Of a stretch of DNA of 64,000 nucleotides, positions 52,673-61,100 are shown in pieces (position 1 is the first letter of the stretch; every line of letters begins with the position of its first letter). A program made the translations under genes and the position numbers. The stretch spans positions 1-64,000 of the forward strand of contig NZ_QWEH01000018.1 in assembly GCF_003515705.1 (NCBI RefSeq). The letters run 5' to 3'. The DNA is from Oceanobacillus profundus. GTDB lineage: Bacteria; Bacillota; Bacilli; Bacillales; Amphibacillaceae. The notes under the pieces were generated by a model that ran no database searches, had not been told where the DNA came from, and saw only the letters and a program-made list of their open reading frames with translations.

Positions 52673-53888
52673 TGTCATTATTATTGGGTCCGGTCCTGCT
52701 GGATTAACAGCAGCTATTACATGTGCTCAAAAGGGATTAGAAGTAAGTGTTATCGATGAGTACATGAAACCAGGCGGTCGTTTGCTAGGTCAACTTTATG
52801 AACAGCCAGATGGTTCTTGGTGGAATGGAATTAATGAATCTAAAAAGTTGTTCCAACAAGCAGTAAATCTTGGTGTTCAATTCTATTTAGAAACACCTGT
52901 CTTTAATATTGAAAAGAAAGATAGTCTATGGGTGGTTTACACAGATAAAGAAACCTTTCAAACAACTAATCTATTACTAGCAACCGGAGCTGCTGAGGCT
53001 CCAGTACCAATCCCCGGCTGGACATTGCCTGGTGTTATGTCTATTGGAGCAGCCCAGATAATGACGAATGTACATCGTGTAAAACCCGGGAACCGTGGAC
53101 TTATTATAGGTATTAATGTTCTATCGTCCGCTATCGCCATGGAATTAAAACTCGCTGGGGTAGATATTGCTTGTCTTGCCTTACCGAAAAACAATCAAAT
53201 TACGCATGAATCTGCACATCCCAAGAAGGTATTAGATTCATTACTTCACGTTGCTCATATGGCCCCTTCTACTTTTGTAAAATTAGGAAGCAAATTAATG
53301 AAAAATAATTTCATGAAAGAATTAGGTGTTACATTTTATCCTAGAAATGGTGTGAAAATGTGGGACATTCCCATTCAACTAAAAAAAGCTGTTATTGAAA
53401 TTTACGGAGAGCAGGAAGTAGAAGGAGTAACCATCGCTTCGATTAGCAGTAAAGGCGAGGTTATCGAAGGTAGTGAAGAAAACATCGCTGTTGACTTTGT
53501 CTGTATTGCTGGCGGTCTTTATCCTTTAGCAGAACTAGCAGCACTAACTGGATGTCCTTTTCATTATATTGAGGAACTCGGTGGATATGTACCATTACAT
53601 AATGAACAAATGATGACACCAGTAGAAGGTTTATTTGTCGCAGGAAATATTACAGGTATAGAAGGAGCAAAAGTTGCCGCTGCCCAAGGAAAAATTGCTG
53701 GGTTATCAATCGCTAAACGCAGTGGGAAACATCAGTTAGACGAAGATTTAAAAGATGCTGTCCAACAAGGAGCAGATACGAGAAAGAATGCTTATATTCA
53801 ATTTCATCCAGAGGTGGATAGTGGGAGAAGGAGGATTCAGGAGGAGTGGGAGGAATACTTGGTAAATAATACTGTACAGTTTTTTTAA
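52665..53888 (+). CDS. FAD/NAD-dependent oxidoreductase, D-hydroxyproline dehydrogenase alpha subunit
   Basis: A 407-residue HcnB/OoxA-like pyridine nucleotide-disulphide-type flavoprotein. The FAD motif is IIGSGPAGLTAAITCAQKG at residues 5-23, with LLATGAAEAPVPIPGW near 105, the second nucleotide site LIIGINVLSSAIAMELK near 145, and FVAGNITGIEGAKVAAAQGK near 325. It is the subunit that contacts the membrane or electron acceptor. The gene overlaps the gamma gene by 8 bases. Together with the beta subunit of the divergent operon it oxidises D-hydroxyproline to pyrroline hydroxycarboxylate. Confidence 0.85.
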   Translation: MNNVIIIGSGPAGLTAAITCAQKGLEVSVIDEYMKPGGRLLGQLYEQPDGSWWNGINESKKLFQQAVNLGVQFYLETPVFNIEKKDSLWVVYTDKETFQTTNLLLATGAAEAPVPIPGWTLPGVMSIGAAQIMTNVHRVKPGNRGLIIGINVLSSAIAMELKLAGVDIACLALPKNNQITHESAHPKKVLDSLLHVAHMAPSTFVKLGSKLMKNNFMKELGVTFYPRNGVKMWDIPIQLKKAVIEIYGEQEVEGVTIASISSKGEVIEGSEENIAVDFVCIAGGLYPLAELAALTGCPFHYIEELGGYVPLHNEQMMTPVEGLFVAGNITGIEGAKVAAAQGKIAGLSIAKRSGKHQLDEDLKDAVQQGADTRKNAYIQFHPEVDSGRRRIQEEWEEYLVNNTVQFF

Positions 53889-54042
53889 TTTTTATACACT
53901 TGCAGAATAATAACCATCAGCAGGCATTATGTAAAAATTCTTTAAAACGCCTACACACTTTTGTAAAAATATTTATAAAAAGAATGCTACTAATGGAATC
54001 CCTTTATATAAAAACCTATAGACTTTACAACAAATTTTATAG

Positions 54043-54059
54043 TTGGCACAGTTGTTGCA
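54043..54059 (+). promoter_or_regulatory. Sigma-54 (-24/-12) promoter for the hydantoinase operon
   Basis: TTGGCAC (54043-54049), 5 bases (AGTTG), TTGCA (54055-54059), perfect consensus. It lies 63 bases upstream of hyuA and is nearly identical to the promoter at 52014. Confidence 0.93.
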
Positions 54060-54070
54060 TGTACAATTTA

Positions 54071-54084
54071 TGAAAGCGTTTAAT
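54071..54084. promoter_or_regulatory. cre-like site at the hydantoinase start
   Basis: TGAAAGCGTTTAAT matches the cre core (TGWAANCGNTNWCA) except its last two bases. It covers the expected transcription start, about 12 bases after the -12 box, so CcpA could block the sigma-54 promoter. Confidence 0.5.
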
Positions 54085-54122
54085 TTATATTTAAATAATA
54101 ATATCAGGGGAGGCATAATTAA

Positions 54123-56162
54123 ATGACCAGATATCGATTAGCCGCAGATATCGGCGGAACCTTCACAGACGTAGTGTTATTTGATAATAATACTGGAGTC
54201 TATAGAACAGAAAAGGTACCAACAACACAACAGAATTTATCAGAAGGTGTATTAAACGGAATTACAAGAATGGTAGGTGATTTTAAAGAAGTTGACTTTT
54301 TCGTCCATGGGACGACTGCTGGCTTAAATGCATTTTTAGAGAGAAAAGGTGCAAAAATGGCTTTACTTGTAACAAAAGGATTTAGGGATTTATACGAAAT
54401 AGGACGTGCCAATCGATCCGAAATTTACAATATTCAATATCGCCAACCTACTCCTTTAATCAAGCGTCGTCATATTTTTGAAGTGGATGAACGGGTTTTA
54501 GTGGACGGAGATGTAGAGAACCCTTTAAACATTGACGATTTAAATGAGGTTATAAATGAAATTTCAAATAATGGCTATGATTCCGTATCTGTTTGTCTTT
54601 TACACTCTTATAAGAATCCAGACCATGAAAAGCAAGTGAAAAAAGTTATTCAGGAAAAATTGCCAAGTATCTCCGTATCACTATCCCATGAAATGGTTCG
54701 TGAATGGCGAGAATATGAGCGAACTAGCACAACAATAATTAATGGTTATATTGCCCCTATCGTTGAAAAGTACTTAGCAGAATTTGAAGAAGAAATTGAC
54801 CATAGAGGGTTAAATAAAGATCTTTACATTATGCAGTCTAATGGTGGGGTTATGACATCGGAAATCGCCAAGGTAAAACCTATTCAAACCTTATTATCAG
54901 GTCCTGTTGGTGGTACCATGGGAAGTCTAAAATTAGGACAAAGCATCAAAAAAGAAAATCTAATTTGTATAGATATGGGAGGAACCAGCTTTGATGTAAG
55001 TATGGTTATCAACGGCGAACCCGACATAACCTCCGAATCAAATATCGAAAAATTCCCTATTTTATCCGCAATGGTTAATATGCATACGATTGGCGCTGGC
55101 GGGGGATCCATTGCTTGGATTGAAGGAGGCGGATTACGTGTAGGACCACACAGTGCTGGTGCCACTCCCGGTCCTGCTTGTTATGGAAATGGTGGAACGG
55201 ATGCAACTGTAACAGACGCCAATTTAATTTTAGGCCGAATCGATGCTGAAGGTTTTTTAGGTGGAAAGATGAAACTAGATTGGCAAGCAGCATACAAAGC
55301 TATTGAAAAACTAGCACACCAACTAGGTTTAAGAGTTATCGAAACTGCAGAAGGTATCTGTGAAATTGCTAATTCTAAAATGGCTGATGCAATACGAACT
55401 TTAACTATCTCTAAGGGAATCGACCCACGTGATTTTTCCCTTGTAGCTTTTGGTGGAGCAGGCCCGATGCACTCCATGCTAATTGCTGAAAATCTGGGTA
55501 TTAAGCGAATTATTATTCCAACTCTCGCTGGTACCTTTTCAGCCTGGGGAATGTTACAAACTGATATTCGGCATGATGATGTGCGAACCTTTGTTTCTCT
55601 ATTAGAAAATACGGACCAAACAAAAATGCATGAAATCTATCAAAATATGGAACAAGAGGCAGAGGAAATTTTAAAACAGCAGAAAATAAAAAAAGAAGAT
55701 ATTGAGTTTAATAAATTAGCTGACTTACGTTATGTTGGCCAAGAATATACTGTCACTGTTCCTTTACAATCAAGTTTAAATACTCATTCTTTAATAGATC
55801 TAAAAGACCAATTTCATAATACACACTTAAGAATGTATGGTCACAATAACCCAGAGGGCGATGTGGAAGTTGTAAACCTAAGAATTGTCAGCTTTGGAAT
55901 TTTAAAGACTCAAGAGAAAGTATTTTCTGAAACCAAATCAGTAGAAAATCCAGAACCAATCAGAAGGAAAAATATCGTTTGGAATAATATTGAGATTGAA
56001 ACACCAGTTTTCTCCACAAAAGATTTAGCCTATGGCCAAACTATTAATGGTCCAACCATTATTGAATCAAATACATCTACCATTGTTGTTCCAGAAAATT
56101 ATCATGTTCATGTAGAAACTATGGGAAATCTTGAAGTTATCAGGAGGAATAAAAATGATTAA
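54123..56162 (+). CDS. hyuA: Hydantoinase/oxoprolinase family subunit A (HyuA-like)
   Basis: A 679-residue ATP-dependent amidohydrolase subunit. N-terminal hydantoinase A/oxoprolinase domain has the actin-fold ATP loop AADIGGTFTDVVLF at residues 6-19 and HGTTAGLNAFLERKGA near 62. A later ATP motif CIDMGGTSFDVSM lies near 283, with GAGGGSIAW and GPACYGNGG beyond. Members hydrolyse N-methylhydantoin or 5-oxoproline or carboxylate ketones; substrate unclear here. It overlaps HyuB by 8 bases. Length matches the family. GGGGAGG precedes the ATG. Regulated with the hydroxyproline genes by sigma-54. Confidence 0.88.
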   Translation: MTRYRLAADIGGTFTDVVLFDNNTGVYRTEKVPTTQQNLSEGVLNGITRMVGDFKEVDFFVHGTTAGLNAFLERKGAKMALLVTKGFRDLYEIGRANRSEIYNIQYRQPTPLIKRRHIFEVDERVLVDGDVENPLNIDDLNEVINEISNNGYDSVSVCLLHSYKNPDHEKQVKKVIQEKLPSISVSLSHEMVREWREYERTSTTIINGYIAPIVEKYLAEFEEEIDHRGLNKDLYIMQSNGGVMTSEIAKVKPIQTLLSGPVGGTMGSLKLGQSIKKENLICIDMGGTSFDVSMVINGEPDITSESNIEKFPILSAMVNMHTIGAGGGSIAWIEGGGLRVGPHSAGATPGPACYGNGGTDATVTDANLILGRIDAEGFLGGKMKLDWQAAYKAIEKLAHQLGLRVIETAEGICEIANSKMADAIRTLTISKGIDPRDFSLVAFGGAGPMHSMLIAENLGIKRIIIPTLAGTFSAWGMLQTDIRHDDVRTFVSLLENTDQTKMHEIYQNMEQEAEEILKQQKIKKEDIEFNKLADLRYVGQEYTVTVPLQSSLNTHSLIDLKDQFHNTHLRMYGHNNPEGDVEVVNLRIVSFGILKTQEKVFSETKSVENPEPIRRKNIVWNNIEIETPVFSTKDLAYGQTINGPTIIESNTSTIVVPENYHVHVETMGNLEVIRRNKND

Positions 56163-57897
56163 TACAAAGTCAGCTACTTTTTTAGAAAATCCTATTACGA
56201 CCGAAATCATACGGAATGCATTAATTTCAGCGGCTGAGGAAATGAATGAAAGTCTTGCACGTAGCTCCTTCTCCCCTATCATTTATGAAATGAAGGATTG
56301 TAGTGTCGGAATCTATAATGAAAATGCTGAACTGCTTGGCCAATCATCAGGACTTCCAATGTTTCTAGGCAATCTAGATGTCTGTATTATAGAAACAACG
56401 AGATTCATCGGCGGGAACAAACACTACAAACCTGGTGACATATATATTATGAATGATTCATATTTGGCTGGCTCACATCTAAATGATATTACAGTTATCT
56501 CTCCAATCTTTTTTGAAAAAGAACTAGTTGGTTTCTCTGCAACACGAGCACACTGGTTGGATATAGGTGCCAAAGATCCTGGTTATCCAATGGATGCAAC
56601 CGAAATTTATCAAGAAGGTGTAAGAATCCCCCCGACTAAAATATACGATGGTGGAGAACCTAGAAAAGATATTATCAATCTAATCACTATTAATAGCCGA
56701 ATGACAAAAGATGCATTGGGCGACTTAAATGCACAAATAGCTGCTTGCAGAACTGGAGAAAAACGTTTAAATGATATTATCAATAAACATGGTCTTAAAA
56801 CTTTCCGCAGATCTATCAAAGACATTTTTATGCAATCAGAGCTTTTAGATAAAGAACAAATTTCAAGTATTCCTGACGGTATTTATGAGGAAGTAGGGTA
56901 TCTTGATAATGATGGGGTTACTGATGAGCCAGTACTTGTTAAAGTAACAGTAACAATTAAAGGGGAGCACTTAAAAATTGATTTAACTGGATCTAGCGAA
57001 CAACGCCAAGGAATGACCAACTGTGGCCAGGCCCAGACTGTGTCTGCATGCAGAGTAGCTTTCAAACATTTAATTGGACCTAATTCACCAGTTACTGGTG
57101 GGAACTTTAAAACAATGGACATTGTTGTTCCAAAAAGAACGATTTTTAGTGCCGAAGAACCTGCTGCTTGTGGTTGGTATTTCACATCTCTCGGTTTACT
57201 AATCGACCTAATAATTAAGGCATTATCTCCAGTTTTAAAAGAACAAAGTGCAGCAGCACACTATGGGGACTCTATGGTTATTACCGTTGCAGGTCAAGAC
57301 GACAAAACTAAATCTTCTTTCTTATACGTTGAGCCAACTGCTGGCGGTTGGGGAGCATTTTCCGAAAATGATGGCCAGTCAGGTTTAATCAACAATTCTA
57401 ATGGAGATTTTAAAAATCTACCTGTTGAAGTGTTAGAAGGAAAATATCCACTTAAAGTTAATTCTTATGGACTCCGAAAAAACTCCGGTGGTGCTGGTAA
57501 AACTCGTGGAGGTCTTGGTGTTATTAGAGAATACGAAATTAGATCAGAATCTGCCAATCTATCTTTGTGGTTTGAACGTTCTCTAGATCCCGCTTGGGGT
57601 ATATTCGAAGGAAATACAGGATATCCACCAAAAGTAACTATTGAAAGTAGTCAAGGACAAGAACAGATTTTGAAAGTTAACTCAAAACTAGTTCAAAGAG
57701 GAGATTTTGTGAGGGTTGAAACTGGTGGTGGTGGTGGATTTGGTCATCCGTTTACACGATTACCAGAATTAGTATTAGAAGACTACTTAGATGGATATAT
57801 TGATATCGATACAGCTTTGGTTGAGTATGGTGTCGTAATAGATATCAATTTACAAGAAGTAAATCAACAAAAAACTAAAGAATATAGAAATAAATAA
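56155..57897 (+). CDS. hyuB: Hydantoinase/oxoprolinase family subunit B (HyuB-like)
   Basis: A 580-residue subunit. Start ATG at 56155 has AGGAGG 7 bases upstream and overlaps the hyuA stop. Marks include NALISAAEEMNESLARSSFSP near residue 17, DIYIMNDSYLAGSHLNDITV near 94, RAHWLDIGAKDPG near 128 and ETGGGGGFGHPFTRLPELV near 530, all typical of the hydantoinase B subunit. It works as a heterodimer with HyuA. A small stem-loop follows its stop codon. Confidence 0.9.
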   Translation: MINTKSATFLENPITTEIIRNALISAAEEMNESLARSSFSPIIYEMKDCSVGIYNENAELLGQSSGLPMFLGNLDVCIIETTRFIGGNKHYKPGDIYIMNDSYLAGSHLNDITVISPIFFEKELVGFSATRAHWLDIGAKDPGYPMDATEIYQEGVRIPPTKIYDGGEPRKDIINLITINSRMTKDALGDLNAQIAACRTGEKRLNDIINKHGLKTFRRSIKDIFMQSELLDKEQISSIPDGIYEEVGYLDNDGVTDEPVLVKVTVTIKGEHLKIDLTGSSEQRQGMTNCGQAQTVSACRVAFKHLIGPNSPVTGGNFKTMDIVVPKRTIFSAEEPAACGWYFTSLGLLIDLIIKALSPVLKEQSAAAHYGDSMVITVAGQDDKTKSSFLYVEPTAGGWGAFSENDGQSGLINNSNGDFKNLPVEVLEGKYPLKVNSYGLRKNSGGAGKTRGGLGVIREYEIRSESANLSLWFERSLDPAWGIFEGNTGYPPKVTIESSQGQEQILKVNSKLVQRGDFVRVETGGGGGFGHPFTRLPELVLEDYLDGYIDIDTALVEYGVVIDINLQEVNQQKTKEYRNK

Positions 57898-57915
57898 CTA
57901 AATGAATACAATACT

Positions 57916-57950
57916 GGTTCAAGAGGGGGTTTCTATCGCCTTCTTGGACC
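57916..57950 (+). terminator. Stem-loop after hyuB
   Basis: GGTTCAAGAGGG (57916-57927) pairs with CCTTCTTGGACC (57939-57950) with one wobble and one mismatch. No T tract follows, so it may be an attenuator between hyuB and the permease rather than a full terminator. Confidence 0.45.
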
Positions 57951-58007
57951 ATAATAGCATATTAATTATCAGATACTTCTAATTATTGAAAAACAAGGAG
58001 GTAGCTT

Positions 58008-59339
58008 ATGGAAAGCAAAAAGAAAGACAATGCTCTTTCTGCTGTACCTTTATCGAAAAGGCAGCATTGGATCGTTCCAGCCACTATATTTGGTGGACTT
58101 GAGTTTGCCGTGCCAGTAATTATGGTGGGATCTACATTAGCAGGCAGTTTTAGCCTTTTGGAAATTATCGGGATATTATTAATTGGTTTAGTAATTATAC
58201 AGTGGATAGGAAATGGATTACAAGGTTATCTTGGTGCAAAGACAGGGCGTCCCGCATCTGTGATTGCAAGAACTAGTTTCGGTTCATTACAGGCTCGATT
58301 TTTAGTAGGGCTTGCTTTAGTTATATTAAACGTTGGATGGTTTGGCCTGAATACAGCTGTAGCTGGAAATGCCCTATCAGTTACATTAGGTATTGATTAC
58401 ACTGAAAGCTGGATGCTATGGGCGCTAATCACTTTAATATCTGGTTTAGTTTTTTCTCTTCCAGCAGTTCTAGGATATGACTCAATGAAATGGACAGATT
58501 ATATCGCTGTTCCTGCCGGTATATTATTAATTTCTGGTGGAGTTTACTTAGCGTTAAGAGGGACAGGGTGGGATTCGATATTTTCTTGGAATCCAGAACA
58601 GTCGATCACTTTTTATGGAGCGATAAGTTTAGTACTTGGCGCAAATGTTGCTCAATGGTTGATTGCTTCTGACTATACAAGATACTCTAAACCAAAAATA
58701 AAAGATCAAGCTTTAATTCCTCTAGGCATTGTAATTATCGGCTTGCTCTTCTTCTTAACTGGCGCCATCATGTCGGTAGGCGTTGGTAACCCAGATATAG
58801 TTGTTGTCATGCAGGATCTAGGTTTTCCTATTTGGGGTTTTCTTATTTTATATGTTGCTCTTTGGACAAGTCAAATCGTAGCAAGTTACTCTATCGGTTT
58901 AGCTGCAGCAAATATGTTTAATATTAACTCAAATAAAGGTAGAGCAATATTAACCATAATTGGCTCTTTATTAGGTGTCTTATTAGCATTAGGTGGTATA
59001 TTAACATATTTCCAGGAATTTTTAATACTTTTAGGTGTAACTTATCCTTCTATAGCTGCTATTATGTTTGCTGATTTCTTCTTTATTCGCAAACAACAAT
59101 GGATTGATAATAAAGGTTGGAACTGGATGGCTACTATCGCTATGTTATTGGGTTCATTTATTGGCTACTTAACAGAATATATTATTCCAATCGGCATCCC
59201 TGCTCTTCAGTCATTAATATTTTCTGGAGTTGTATATATTACTCTAATGAGAGTAAAATCGAAGGTGCAACCAGACCAATTCACAAACACAAACATTGAT
59301 TCTGACGATAAATATGCAGAAGGAAATATTTCAATATAA
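58008..59339 (+). CDS. NCS1-family purine/cytosine permease-like transporter
   Basis: A 443-residue membrane protein with about 12 hydrophobic segments. NCS1 (CodB-like) motifs are QGYLGAKTGRPASVIARTSFG near residue 72, LNVGWFGLNTAVAGNAL near 105, and NVAQWLIASDYTRYSKP near 215. Substrate would be a nucleobase, hydantoin or allantoin; next to HyuAB a hydantoin-type ring is the natural guess. AAGGAGG precedes the ATG. Probably part of the hyu operon, though a stem-loop separates them. Confidence 0.88.
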   Translation: MESKKKDNALSAVPLSKRQHWIVPATIFGGLEFAVPVIMVGSTLAGSFSLLEIIGILLIGLVIIQWIGNGLQGYLGAKTGRPASVIARTSFGSLQARFLVGLALVILNVGWFGLNTAVAGNALSVTLGIDYTESWMLWALITLISGLVFSLPAVLGYDSMKWTDYIAVPAGILLISGGVYLALRGTGWDSIFSWNPEQSITFYGAISLVLGANVAQWLIASDYTRYSKPKIKDQALIPLGIVIIGLLFFLTGAIMSVGVGNPDIVVVMQDLGFPIWGFLILYVALWTSQIVASYSIGLAAANMFNINSNKGRAILTIIGSLLGVLLALGGILTYFQEFLILLGVTYPSIAAIMFADFFFIRKQQWIDNKGWNWMATIAMLLGSFIGYLTEYIIPIGIPALQSLIFSGVVYITLMRVKSKVQPDQFTNTNIDSDDKYAEGNISI

Positions 59340-59350
59340 TTGATGGCAAT

Positions 59351-59384
59351 AGAGAAGGTTTATCCGTTTGGTGAGACTTTCTCT
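59351..59384 (+). terminator. Probable terminator after the permease
   Basis: AGAGAAGGT (59351-59359) pairs with ACTTTCTCT (59376-59384) with one wobble, followed by a short T/A-rich stretch. It separates the permease from the peptidase. Confidence 0.45.
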
Positions 59385-59520
59385 TATATTTCAACCACGC
59401 ACACGTGATGTAATCACTTAGTACATGAAATATTCATGCCAAGTTACTAATGTTATCATTTTATTTCCTATTGTTTAAATCTTAATCTAAAATAAAAACA
59501 TACTACAAGGAGGTATTTGT

Positions 59521-60624
59521 ATGAAAAAGGAATACATAAAGCGTCTTGAATCCATTCAAGTATATTTACAAAACGAAAAGATTGATATCGCTATGATCAC
59601 TGATCCTGCCAATGTTTTTTATTACACTGGGTTTCTCTCCAATCCACATGAACGTTTCATGGCACTAGTCATCGACAACAAAAATGAAAAAACCACGTTG
59701 TTTGTGCCTGCATTAGATGTAGAAATCGCTCGAAATGATTCTGCCGTCCAAACCATTGTACCCATCTCAGATGAAGAAAACCCATTTACCAAGCTCCAAA
59801 CGAATGTAAGTGCGAACATTTTAACTTTCGGTTTGGAAAAGAAAGCTGTCAATATCTTTCGGTATCAACACTTACAAGAAAATTTCCCAACGGCTTCCTA
59901 TATCGACATTCAACCTTACATCAGTTCTGAGCGAATGAAGAAGTCTCCAATTGAAATAGAACAAATGAGAAAACCAATCCAAATTATAGAAAGGGTTTTA
60001 GCAGAAGGTATCAAAAAAGTTCAAACCGGAATGAGTGAAATGGATTTAACTGCTGAATTAGAATACTTAATGAGAAAATTTGGTGCCGATGGTCCTTCTT
60101 TTTCCACTATTGTTCTATCAGGGGAAAAATCAGCTCTACCGCATGGAACACCAGGCAGTCGTACCATTGAAAATGGTGACTTTCTATTGATAGATTTTGG
60201 TGTTATTAAAGATGGTTATTGCTCAGATATAACACGAACATTTTTAATAGGAGAAGCTTCTAAAAAACAGAAAGAAATCTATAACATTGTCTTACAATCT
60301 ACCAATGCAGGGTTAGATGCTGTAAAAGCAGGGGTACCACTTAGAACATTTGATATTGCTGCGAGAAATGTTATTAAAGAAAAAGGATATGGAGAATATT
60401 TTAATAATCGTATAGGTCACGGTCTTGGTATCGAAGTGCACGAGGAGCCTTCAATTCACGAAAGTAATGCAGACATAGCAGAACCAGGTCTTTTATTTAC
60501 GATCGAGCCAGGAATCTATATTCCAAATTATGGAGGAGTACGAATTGAAGATAATGTTTATATCAATGAAGAAGGTAAAGCAGATGTATTGACTTCATTT
60601 CCTAAGGAATTGCAGATTTTATAA
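59521..60624 (+). CDS. M24-family Xaa-Pro peptidase (aminopeptidase P/prolidase)
   Basis: A 367-residue metallopeptidase. Creatinase-like N-terminal domain at 1-135. The pita-bread catalytic domain (140-365) has the dinuclear metal ligands: Asp in LLIDFGV and DITRTF, His in IGHGLGIEVHEEPS, Glu in TIEPGIY and Glu in VRIEDNVY. It cleaves peptides with proline (or hydroxyproline) in second position and so can feed proline and hydroxyproline into the neighbouring pathway. AAGGAGG precedes the ATG. Confidence 0.92.
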   Translation: MKKEYIKRLESIQVYLQNEKIDIAMITDPANVFYYTGFLSNPHERFMALVIDNKNEKTTLFVPALDVEIARNDSAVQTIVPISDEENPFTKLQTNVSANILTFGLEKKAVNIFRYQHLQENFPTASYIDIQPYISSERMKKSPIEIEQMRKPIQIIERVLAEGIKKVQTGMSEMDLTAELEYLMRKFGADGPSFSTIVLSGEKSALPHGTPGSRTIENGDFLLIDFGVIKDGYCSDITRTFLIGEASKKQKEIYNIVLQSTNAGLDAVKAGVPLRTFDIAARNVIKEKGYGEYFNNRIGHGLGIEVHEEPSIHESNADIAEPGLLFTIEPGIYIPNYGGVRIEDNVYINEEGKADVLTSFPKELQIL

Positions 60625-60834
60625 TTTAGGGAAATAGAGATAGGTTGGTAAAGAACAGATAATTCCAATGCGAGAAGAGAGTATAAACTTATCCTCTTTC
60701 ACCACAACTAGGACTATTCCAATCAAGAATGGTCCTCCTAAAATACCTTCAACTAATTTTCAGTAGACTTGCCCATTATGTTTAAAATTCCAATAATCTT
60801 AAGAGTATGACCATACGATTCCTTTTTAATTAGG

Positions 60835-60918
60835 ATGGATGAATCTAAGTTTGACCAATACGCTGAGTTAGTATTAGATTCTACAACTAACATTTCTAAA
60901 AAAATGGAGTTTGTGTGA
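60835..60918 (+). pseudogene. 27-codon remnant resembling the N-terminus of an M29 aminopeptidase
   Basis: An ATG-initiated 27-codon frame ending in TGA encodes MDESKFDQYAELVLDSTTNI plus a few residues. This resembles the conserved N-terminus of M29 (AmpS) aminopeptidases (FxxYAELxxxxGVNIQKG). The rest of such a gene is missing. No good ribosome binding site is visible. Resemblance judged by memory, and short. Confidence 0.4.
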
Positions 60919-60963
60919 TGGATTTAATGTGACTAGAACAAAATTCAAATAACTAAACATAAC

Positions 60964-61006
60964 GTGGTATTTTTCATCAATGTTCAAGTTCAATGAAAAA
61001 TACCAC
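60964..61006. terminator. Long stem-loop between convergent genes
   Basis: GTGGTATTTTTCAT (60964-60977) pairs perfectly with ATGAAAAATACCAC (60993-61006), a 14-bp stem with a 15-base loop. It lies between the peptidase and the convergent antiporter gene. There is no long T tract, but the position suits a bidirectional terminator. Confidence 0.6.
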
Positions 61007-61100
61007 ACTATACCTCAATAGCACCATTTAAAAACGAGTAAGCACTTGAAAAAAGCCTAGAAGGTGAACGCCTCCATATACTAAGTAGTAAAAATTCCTC

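Larger units (their letters stand above)
60625..61100. other. Convergent intergenic region
   Basis: About 475 bases between the peptidase and the antiporter, convergent. Contains the aminopeptidase-like fragment at 60835-60918 and the long stem-loop at 60964-61006. Otherwise AT-rich with no further gene seen. Confidence 0.5.

Noticed and set aside
50255-53899. Repeated TTTTTATACAC at 50255-50265 and 53889-53899 as an activator binding site
   Set aside because: The match is AT-rich and one copy overlaps the ribosome binding region of the activator; no dyad symmetry. Too weak to call.
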